Origin: Daucus carota subsp. sativus
Lineage: Eukaryota > Streptophyta > Magnoliopsida > Apiales > Apiaceae
Assembly: GCF_001625215.2 (NCBI RefSeq)
Contig: NC_030383.2
Span: forward strand, 40,606,380-40,670,379
Reading direction: 5' to 3'
Length of the DNA stretch: 64,000 bases
Shown: in pieces, positions 11,555 to 21,500 of the stretch
How the letters are laid out: each line of letters opens with the position of its first letter
Position numbering within the stretch: the stretch's first letter is position 1
The notes under the pieces: model-generated
Seen by the model: the letters and a program-made list of their open reading frames with translations, nothing else
Database searches by the model: none
Told to the model about the DNA's origin: nothing
Translations under genes and position numbers: made by a program

Positions 11555-13507
11555 ATGCAACACTTTGTGCGTATAATAACAGGTTGTTTTCCCTTTTATT
11601 CAAACACATATATAGTTTTAATTTTGTATTAACAAAATCTGATTAATTATTATAAATTTGTTCTCTGTAAATTATTGTAGTATTAACGGGGCTGGACATA
11701 TTAGAATCGATTATACTGTGGGTGATGCAGACATACTTGACGAATGTTTGGAAACTAAGTGTTTCACATGCTGCTGGCATTATTAATGTCTGGAATGGAA
11801 TATCACTTTTCTTACCAATACCCTTCGCATTCTTCGCCGATTCCTTCCTTGGAAACTTCTATACGCTCCTGTTCTCCTGTTCTGTGGATACCATTGTAAG
11901 TAGGTTGTAGTGTATATACATATCAAGTAAATGTGTGTGTCTGTGTGTGTTTGTGTGTTATATTTGTGTATATGCTGAAATTGTCATAAAAGAGGTACCT
12001 CTTCGCTATAGGGGTTAATGTTTCTTACTGTGTCAACACCTCCATTTAATATCGGAAAATGCAACAAGTATGATCCAGAATGCATTGGTCGAACACAGAA
12101 AACACTGTTTTACATTTCATTAGCTTTGATGTCACTGGGAGGAGCCAGTCGTGTATCCCAATTCCCATTCTTCGAAGAACAAGAAGAAAAACAGGAAGAC
12201 GAAGCCATGAACAGTAACATAAAAAACAAAATTTGTGACTGCAGCATAGGCCAACAATTAGGCTGCCTTCTTGTGGTCGTTGCTACAATAATAGGAGGTT
12301 TTGTCTTGCCATTCATAAAATCTTGGTCAATCAAGTTTGGCCTTACAGCAATATTTAGCCTGGTGGCACTATTCGTCTTCTTAAGTGGCTTGGTTTGGCA
12401 TCCCTACATACGCAAAGGACCTCAGGGGAGCCCATTAACAACGATCATCAGAGTCTTTGGGGCCGCTATACACAAAAAGTCCAAGGAACTCCCTGAGGAT
12501 CACAACAATGCAAAAAATCTATATATGTCAGATGATAATGTTCAGCTCACTCGTTCCCTCAGGTAGATGCTGCTTTGAAATTCCATATATGACATCTGCA
12601 AAAATGTTTGTATCAATAAAATACTATATCGTATATTCTTACCTGCAGATGCTTGGACAAGGCTGCAATAATCTTACCAACTCCGTCAGAAGACGAACAG
12701 AAAAAGCTTAAGTGGCATCTTTGTAGCGTGAGAGAAGTAGAGGACACCAAAGCCTGCCTTCAATTAGCCCCATTGTGGATAACCTTCATACTCTGCGGAT
12801 TAGTATCCTCCCTAGGAAACACTTACTTTCTTGAACAAGCAAATCACATGAATCAAAAACTCGGACGCCTCAAAGTTACTATTCTCATCTTCTATCTCTT
12901 CTCTAGTGGCGCAGGTTTCATCTTTAGATACATCTACAGCACCTTCAAAGGTTGGTTACCTGAAAATTATCAAAAGTATGTACCCATATTTGGAATAGCT
13001 TTCGCTTTGATTGCTTCAATTTTTTGCTGCATTACTGCTGCTATAGTCGAAAATAGAAGACTGAAAGTGATAAGAAGCATCCCTGATCTACTAAAAGACA
13101 ACCCACCTAAGAATATTAAGATTCCAATGACAATGTTTTGGTTGGTTCCACAATACATGCTCCTTGGAGTATTTACTGGGATTACAGATACCTGTTTCGA
13201 AGAGTTATTCAAGACTGGATATCCATCTTCCATGAACAAGTACATGCAATATTTTAAAGTAGGATTGACGGGTATAGGAACTGCAGCTAGTTATTTGTCG
13301 GTGTATATAGTGGGAAAGGTGAGTGAGCGGGGAGCAACCAGAAAAAATTGGTTCCAGCACACAATAAACCAGAGTCGCATTGATAGATATTATTGGACCT
13401 TGGCAGTTATCAGCTCACTTAATCTATTTCTTTACATTTTCATTGCCCGCATGTTACCTAAACCCATATTGGAACCACCAGAACAGGAAAAAGTTGAGGA
13501 AAGTTAA
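11555..13507 (+). CDS. NRT1/PTR family (NPF) transporter, tandem copy 3
   Basis: Exons 11555-11582, 11681-11895, 12012-12562 and 12649-13507 join in frame to about 550 residues, a normal NPF length. Splice sites: AACAG|GTTG, ATT|GTAAG, CTCAG|GTAG, each followed by an AG acceptor. Motifs: WVMQTYLTNVW in TM1, SHAAGIINVWNGIS, PFAFFADSFLGNFYTLL, PECIGRTQKTLFY in the loop leading to TM3, the Cys-bearing loop CDCSIGQQLGC before TM5, CSVREVED after the central loop, GLTGIGTAASYLSVYIVGKVSE and YYWTLAVISSLN in TM11-12. Expected to be a membrane carrier for small anions or peptides; substrate unknown. TM1 lacks the ExxER proton motif. The short first exon (9 codons) is the least certain part; a longer leader exon could exist upstream. 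Closest sibling is copy 2, then copy 1. Confidence 0.86.
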
Positions 13508-13873
13508 TGCGTGTACATATCTGTAAGTGCAGCGATTCATACTGTAAATAAGCATTTACAGAACATCACTAATTTTCTAAAGGATGTACATTTTACCAAA
13601 ACATTGACAAATATAATCTAAACTGTAAATCTAACTGGTTGTTGATGACATCTGAAGAATACTATATGTTACAAGAAACTGCAAAAATAAACATAAAAAG
13701 GTACAGCATAATTTCCTCCAACATAATCAGAACTGTAACCTCAAATTTGTCAGCTTAGCTTGCATAGTCACTGTACTTCTGTAAAGCTCTATGATATTGT
13801 TTTTCCTGCAACACAATTAGAAAATACATATTTTAGCGTACTACGTTCCCACAGCAATAACCAAAGAACGCTA

Positions 13874-14120
13874 CTCCCTCCATTCCTTCCATTTTCTTTA
13901 CAGTTTTTTCACTGCTTGACACATATTTTAAGGTGTACATAAAATATAGTTTCATAAATTATTTTTGAAATTTTCTTTTTCTGAATAAAAAAACTGAACA
14001 TTAAATTTTATTAAAAAGAAAAAAATTAATATAATTTATGAAATTATACTTTACAGGAGGTTTAAAATGTGTGCAGAACCCTCTGTCCCAAAGGTTAATA
14101 ATCTAGAGGGACAGAGGGAG
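13874..14120. mobile_element. Stowaway-type MITE
   Basis: Ends CTCCCTCCATTCC and GGGACAGAGGGAG form the Tc1/Mariner Stowaway inverted repeat and are flanked by TA at 13872-13873 and 14121-14122. Length 247 bp, non-coding, with an AT-rich hairpin centre. It interrupts the 3' flank shared by NPF copies 2 and 3, so it arrived after the duplication. Confidence 0.88.
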
Positions 14121-14748
14121 TACTACTCAAGAACAAGAAGAAAAATTCAATGTATTTTCAGGTAGCCGAGACTGGTTTCAGAATATTAATGCATTCAAGT
14201 TGAAGTTCTACGGCGGAGATGTAACATAACACACAATATAGACTGAAAGGAACGTCTAAGTGACAAAACCAAATGTTTAAAGTACCTCCCAGTAAAGATG
14301 GTTGCACTCTTTGCACTGCCAAAACTCTACTTTCTTTTTTAACACACAATCAGGTATCACTTGGAAACCCTCTGCAACTTCAACTGCTTCTTCAATTGAA
14401 AGAGGTCTCTCGATGAACCTACCATTACATTTTGTGCACCTTGACATCAGCTGATCTTCATCAATATTCAGTTGAAAAGTACTAATAACCTGCAAATATC
14501 TTCTGTCGGCCTTTATTATACTGCATAGAGCTGACAAAGAAAAGGGACAGTTATATACTGAGAAATATCATGCATTCCACTTACATCACACACATGCAAA
14601 CATACGCACAAGGACCCACACACCCACACTTTTGATGCTTGCTTCTTGTGATGAAGACTTCTAAATTAAGGGGAAAAAAGCTTTTTTTTAGTTTTCTGTT
14701 TTTTCCATAGAGAAAGGAGGTATAGAACTAGGAAAACAATTAAGTATA

Positions 14749-15532
14749 TAGTTATCTGCAAATTGCATTCCTACACTTGAGGCCAAATTCACTTTAGTAT
14801 ACGTACTTTCGATAACTGCAGTACACATCCCCTCACAGAAAAAAACGCGCTGCAGTACAAACCCTTTCCGTTAAAATTAACAGAATTGTTCTAATGATGG
14901 TTCTGAGAGTTTTTTTTTACTGATTTAAGGAACAGGGTTTTTTCGGTCAGGTGCAGAAAACAAATCAGCTACAGTAACAAGTAAAAAGATGGCATCTCAT
15001 GCAGATACTAAGTTTCTTGAAACTTCTGCAACAGATAGTCAGTATGGGAATTACAATGCACATCCAGACATGCTAATCGACTTCAATTTGCTCCATGACT
15101 ATAAACGCATAGATGAGATTCTCTCAGCTTCTGCATCAAATTAAGTTTCGGATACACAAGCTTCAATATTTGACATGGATGAAACTCAAGTCTTCTCTCC
15201 TCTAAAACCCACTCAAATCTAAACCCACTAAACCCATCTTTTCTGAAGAGAAACAAATTTAAGAAAGTAATTAACAGAAAATTAGGGCAGATACACGATG
15301 AGGAAGAGGAAGAAACTACTTATATATGGGGGAGATGACCGTTGAAACACGTTTTTCCACAATCACCCTTGGTTAAAATGACGGTAACGTTCATATTTAA
15401 CAGAAGTTGGTCTAAGAGGCGTGTACTGTAGCGAGTTTTTTAGCAAGGAGATGTGTACTGCCATTATCAAAAGTATATATATAGTAAAGTGAGTTTAGCC
15501 CCAAGTGTAGTGATGCAATTTGCAAATAACTC
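14749..15532. mobile_element. Non-autonomous MULE in an intron of the Mut7-C gene
   Basis: Inverted ends of about 90 bp (TAGTTATCTGCAAATTGC on the left; the right end reads GAGTTATTTGCAAATTGC in reverse) and 9-bp flanks TTAAGTATA (14740-14748) and TCAAGTATA (15533-15541), differing at one base. Size 784 bp. The interior has a 51-codon ORF at 14989-15144 preceded by an acceptor-like tract ending CGGTCAG. It may be a captured exon (Pack-MULE style), but I do not recognise it. Confidence 0.82.
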
Positions 15533-16708
15533 TCAAGTATATCCAGAATACTATTTTAGCATGAAACTTATGTACCTCAATCAGCTGGTCCTTTTTCAGA
15601 TGATTCTTCAACCTATATATCTGATTTTTAATCAGATAATCATGTCTCAAAACTTTGGCATCTTGTGTTAAGAGCACCCTTTTCTCTTTGTCAGCTTGTT
15701 CTACTAAGGTCCTGAAGGCAATAAAGATGATACAAAATAAAGTTGTAGCATTCTTATTAGACTTGCATGTACTAATGCTTCCTTGCTGCTGCAAAACATT
15801 TTTGCGGGTTATTTCTATGATAAAGATACTTTGTTGCTCTATACCTATTATCAGGTTTTTTACTGTAAGGAACTGCAGCATCAATCCCGACACACCTCAG
15901 TTGTTTAGCCAAGCCTTCAATCTAAAACGTCATTTAGTAAAATTAAAAAACATAATTATAGAAACAAAAGAAAGAGGGGGAAAAAGGACAAAGTACAAAG
16001 TGAGAAACAACATAGAACACTACTTACCATCCTATCACATAAAAATTTAGGGCATCCATCCCCTCCCAGTGACAGATCCCAAAGTGGAGGGCCTTCCCAA
16101 TCGTCAATATTTTCTAATCCAATTTGTTTGTTCCTCAATCCATTGGAGGTATGTCTTTTCCCCTTCCTTTTGGATGTCTCAGGTTTGCTATCAGATAGTT
16201 TCAACACAATTTTGTCACCATATCTTCTAACCATTCGCAGGATTATGTCATCAATATCTTGGTGTGTTTCTGATGGCCATCTCAATTCACAATCCTTACT
16301 GATTATTATTTCTTGAGATTCGGTACTTTTAGCTTGGACCATTTCTAAAGCATTGCAAAACTTGGTATTTATAATCACATGACAAGAATCAGGCTGCTTC
16401 AATCTAAGATTTAATTCGTGTAACAAATTTATCTCAGCAACAGCATATAATATATTCCCTAAAAGTTATAACCAAATAAACATATGGAAATCACTCCAGG
16501 ATTCTTAAAATGATTGACCGAGTTAAACTCTAGTTACATACAAACTAAAAATGGTTGACCGTTAAACTAGATGGTTGTATCTTATTCTATGACAGCAGTA
16601 ACTGCCTTGCAGAAAAACACACTCAAAGACACAATTAGGTTGCTTATTTTAGAATCATCTACAAGTCAGACTTATTATTTAGTTTCAGGAAAGTCCAACA
16701 AAACTAAG

Positions 16709-17037
16709 GTTGTTTTGGTTGGGATGAATGAATTGGAGTGGAATGAAACAAAATTCAAACTGCATTATGGGTAAATATGCAAAAAAAATAATAAAAAAAT
16801 CATCCCTTCATCCAGTCCATTACTAAATCCTATCAACCAAAACTTAGTTTTTCTTAAAACCTCCTAATTTGAGAAGGATCGCTCCATTCTTCCCCATAAC
16901 CAATCTCTTCACAAATCTTATCATAAAAAATTTGCACTTCTTTTTTTCTCCAAATATTTCCTTCTACCTCCATTTTTTCCCTCTGATGTAAGTCGCTCCG
17001 TTCCATTCTTCCCAACCAACACAACATAAGATATTGA
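16709..17037. mobile_element. MITE with GTTGTTTTGGTTGGGA-type inverted ends
   Basis: The left end GTTGTTTTGGTTGGGATGAATG and the right end, in reverse GTTGTGTTGGTTGGGAAGAATG, are inverted repeats. About 330 bp, AT-rich, non-coding. Flanks (CTAAG/ATAAG) suggest a degraded target duplication. Lies in the intron between exons 3 and 4 of the Mut7-C gene. Confidence 0.6.
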
Positions 17038-17077
17038 CATTGAAATCTAATTATTCAAAATATGGTCCATCAAATTA

Positions 17078-17306
17078 CTCACTCTGGTCTATTTCATAAA
17101 TCATTTGTCTTTTTTCACCTTTTTTTACGAGCTTCGGCTTGATAGTTAAAAATAATTTATTTTTTTTACTTCTTCTGAATAAAATTACACATAAACTTTT
17201 ATTCAAAATAAGGAAATGTAAAACAATATTAATTTTAACTATCGAGTCAAATCTAGTGGATACACGTGAAAAAGGTCAAATGCCTTATAAAATGGATCTT
17301 AAAGAG
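17078..17306. mobile_element. Degenerate Stowaway-type MITE
   Basis: Ends CTCACTCTGGTCTATTTCAT and, reversed, CTCTTTAAGATCCATTTTAT are imperfect inverted repeats bounded by TA at both sides. 229 bp, no coding capacity. Same intron as the preceding MITE. Confidence 0.65.
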
Positions 17307-18204
17307 TAGCTTTCTACTTTAGTCATTTATAAAGGTGTTTTCCGATTTATTGCCGTCAGTGTTTCAAATAAATAATAAACCAAAACCATAATCTAATTTT
17401 TTGGTACCAGTGACCATTTAAGTGCAAACAATATTCAAAAATTAATACAACAACAAAGGTTAGATGCATTATTAATCACAAACCTTCTTCTCGAAATTTG
17501 CATCGCAGGACATCAAATATCTTAAGCAGACAATGTGCATCTGCAGCTGCATACCGAATTTGCTCTTCAGTAAGAGGACGAAATGACCAATCACTGCATT
17601 GTTGCTCCTACTGTACACACTCACACATTAAATAATGAAAATGCATTACAAACTCATGCGCAATTCAAAATACAGTAAAAAAGAAAAAAAATCGTATCTC
17701 AAACTTTCTCCCACCACGGAACAAATGCGAAAAAAATAGAATGTGTGCCTTGGAAAGAGAAACCCCGAGCACATCCTTGCAGATAGCTGCCAAGCTCTTA
17801 CTCGGCTTTTCAATTTGTTTGTATTGTAATGCATTATATATACTTGCAATATCTATATATGGCTCCACCTATCCAACACAATCAAATTAAAACATAATTT
17901 ATCAATCAATTAGAACACAACAATAAATCGAAAGTTTACAAATAAACCATAATTTACATAAATATGTATATTGTTCTCACGTTAAAAGTGTTCACACTAG
18001 AATGTTGTCCTCATTAATCTATATACACAAATTCTAGATTGACTTTATCGAAGCAAGAATAACGGTCAAGTAAGAACACTTCAGCACTTTCAAAAATTTA
18101 CAGATAAATGTATAGTATTCTCTTGCTAAAACTGCTTTCACTATACAGCGATCCTCGTAAATTTAAAAATTTACGGAACAATGTATACGTTAATATCATC
18201 AAAA

Positions 18205-18513
18205 TGTTATGAGAAGAAAGAACCTAATTAGTTGCTATTTTATGTTTGAATCAGTACGACGTAGTTTCTTGTTGGGTTAATATTATTAGGCTTTTGTTAG
18301 ATGGACTATGATCCTTTTAATTAGTAAGTTGGGTCAGGCCCAGTGCCTATATTAAGTCGTGGTTGTTTTAAGTAGTATAAATATCATAGAGGTGGATGTA
18401 GCAAGGACATAACAGAAATGATATTCTCTTTTTTCCTTTGATTCTATCGTCTTCTACAATTATTTTCTTCCTGTCCAAGTTAAACCCAAAACAGTATTAG
18501 CTTCTTCATAACA
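18205..18513 (+). repeat. 5' LTR of the chromovirus
   Basis: Starts TGTTATGA and ends TCATAACA, a perfect 8-bp terminal inverted repeat. A TATA box, TATAAATA, at 18376-18383 would set the start of the element RNA. Confidence 0.95.
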
Positions 18514-18530
18514 AAGTGGTATCAGAGCCC

Positions 18531-21500
18531 ATGGCGGGGCCATCGTTACAGAAGCATGAGCAGGTCCTTAAGGCCTTAGAGACTCAGATTGAAGATGTAC
18601 AGACCGCCAACTCCCAAAAACATGAGCAAACCATGGCTCAGATTGCTAGCCTTTCCTCTCAGTTGGCAGAAATGGGCTCTCATTTCCGTGGTATCGCCTC
18701 TCAATTGCAAACGGATCGAGATTTGATCTCTTCTCAGATCCAGGGTCTTTCAGCACAGTACCACCCCCAGGCTGCCACCATGCTCCCTCCATTTCCGTTA
18801 ACAGGTACATCTTCTCCATTTCCCACAATCTCGTCTATGTCTCTTCCGTTTAGCCATGTTTCTACGGTACCCCCGTCTTCTACCCGGTCCTCCGCCACTA
18901 CTTCTCCTCTGTACTCTGCCCCTCACACCACTCCCCCTAGTACACAGCTCCATACCTCTCTTCCCTGTACTATCACCCATACAAACCCACACACCCCACC
19001 CTTTATTCCCGCTTCACAGATCAACTTTCGTGCCCGACAACACATGTTCTCTCCGCCACAATCCCTCCCATTATCCTCCCCTTTTCTCTCCCCTCACGGG
19101 TCTCCTTACCATGACTCTTCAGCGTTCCGCCCACCATATCACCCTCATTATAAGTTTCCTAAGATGGACTTTCCCCGTTTTGATGGCTCTAATGTTCGTG
19201 GGTGGCTTAGCAAAGCCGATAAGTTTTTCCTTCTGAACCCTGTTATGGATTCCCAGACAAAAGTTCTGTATGCAGCATTATACCTTGACGGTGAGGCCGA
19301 TTTCTGGTATCAAACTACTCAGGCTCAGTATCCAGGCCTTGGTTGGGAGATGTTTGTCTCGTTGGCTCTCAAACGCTTCACTACAGGTACCCAAGGTAAT
19401 CTCATCGGTAAATTCACCAAACTTACTCAGACAGGCTCTGTCAGTTCCTATATTGCTCAATTTGAAGAGTTACGTAGCTTTATGATGTCTACCGCTGCTT
19501 TTCACACTGATGACTTTTACCTGTCCAGTTTTCTTAGTGGGTTACGTGCAGATATTCAGCAAGCTCTTTATGTCTATAACCCCACTTCTCTACAAGAGGC
19601 CATAGACAAAGCCCGTGAGCAAGAAATTTTTCTTGATTTACTGGAGAAGAAAATGAAACCCTCCCACCGACCATTTTTCCAATCAACAGTTGGGGCTAAA
19701 TCTTCAGCAGACAATTCAAAGTCTCTGCCTATGTCCCCTTCTCTCACACGTGCTCAGGCAGATTCTTCCACTCCCAAGAGCACACCAGCAACTCGGGTAC
19801 CCCCTATTCGCAGGATCTCTTCTACAGAGATGGCAAAGCGCCGTGAGCAGGGCCTTTGCTATAATTGTGATGAGCAGTTTACCCCTGGCCACAAGTGCCT
19901 CCGCCCACAGCTCTACATGATTGTTGGAGACATTGAGGAGGAGGACTCCATTCCTGACTCTGCTAGTGAACTTGCCCCAGTTGAGGATGGGGGTGTGTCC
20001 ATTCATGCCCTTAATGGCACTCAAGGGTTACACACGTTGAAAATAGCGGGCACTATCACAAACCATCCTATCCAGTTGCTTGTCGATACGGGCTCGACAC
20101 ATAATTTCATCTCTCAAGCTTTAGTCCAACAATTGGGTCTCCCAATCTCTCCCTGCAACTCTTTGCGTGTTCAATTGGCCGATGGCACAACCACCACTTG
20201 TGCATCTAAACTTGAAGCTATGCACTGGACCATGGGTTCCACTCAATTCGTTTCGGATTTTTATTCTATTCCCTTAGGTGGGTATGATGCTATATTGGGG
20301 GTGCACTGGCTCACACAGGTCAGCCCTGTGGGCTTTGATTTTACGAAACAAGAGATCTCTATACATTGGAAGGGTAAGAAACATTACCTCCGTCAGGCTT
20401 CCTCCATCCCTAAGGATGTTCAAGTACTCACCAATGCCAAACACTTACCCAAGTCAGCTGATCACGCTTGTTTCTTGGTCCAACTCTCTGCTGTCGAACT
20501 TACAGAGCCAATCTCTTCCCCAATTCCCCCTCAAGTGGATGCTGTACTCCACAATTATGCTGATATTTTTCAGACCCCTACTGCATTGCCTCCCATGCGC
20601 CCACAAGACCACCTCATCCCTATTTTGGAGGGCAGTTCACCTGTCAACTTAAACCCATACAAATGCCCCTACCTGCAGCGGGTCGAGATTGAAAAAATGG
20701 TTCAGGAAATGCTGGCCAGCGGTATCATACGTCACAGCCAGTCACCGTATTCATCCCCAGTTCTGTTAGTCAAAAAACGTGACAACACTTGGCGTTTCTG
20801 CGTAGATTACAGAGCCTTAAACGCCATTACTGTGAAAAATCGGTTTCCCATTCCCTTGATTGATGAAATGCTTGATGAACTACACGGCAGCAAAATCTTT
20901 AGTAAACTGGACCTTCGTAGCGGTTACCACCAGATTCGTGTTAACGAACAAGATATCCACAAAACCGCCTTTAAGACTCAATTGGGTCATTATGAATTCG
21001 TTGTGATGCCTTTCGGCTTAACGAATGCCCCGGCTACTTTCCAAGGAGTGATGAATGAGATTTTTAAAGATTTTATTGGGGCCTTTGTTCTTGTCTTCTT
21101 TGACGACATTCTTGTTTATAGCACTTCTCTTGACGACCATCCGAAACACCTTCAAGCTGTACTTCAGCGCTTGCGAGATAATCAGTTGTTTGTAAAGCGT
21201 AGCAAATGTGCTTTCGCCCAGCCGCAAATTGAATATTTGGGGCATATAATCAGTGAGCAAGGGGTAGCCGCTGACTCCAACAAAATTCAGGCTATGACAG
21301 CTTGGCCTCAGCCTAAGAACATTAAAGCCCTACGGGGATTTTTGGGCCTCACCGGCTATTACCGTCGCTTTGTCAGAAATTATGGTGCCCTTAGCCGTCC
21401 CTTGACTGATTTGCTTAAGAAAGGGGCTTTTGCTTGGCCCCCTGCCGCTGAGACTGCGTTTAATCAACTCAAAGTGGCTATGAGCTCCACCCCGGTTCTA

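Larger units (their letters stand above)
7700..14170. repeat. Tandem segmental duplication carrying NPF copies 2 and 3
   Basis: The block starting near 7715 (AGCTGTGGTTCTGCACGG) recurs near 11222 with the same downstream order: flank, ACTTTGTGCGTATAA, transporter exons, then a 3' flank ending with TTCAATGTA and a short tail. Unit 1 runs about 7700-10960 and unit 2 about 11210-14170. Differences are later insertions: a GGGTC-rich block and a hAT element in unit 1, an intron and a Stowaway MITE in unit 2. Unit 1 also lost the last transporter exon. Edges were judged by eye and are approximate. Confidence 0.75.

Noticed and set aside
18516..18530. GTG-initiated extension of the gag-pol ORF
   Set aside because: The GTG lies in the primer-binding site; the ATG at 18531 is the natural start.
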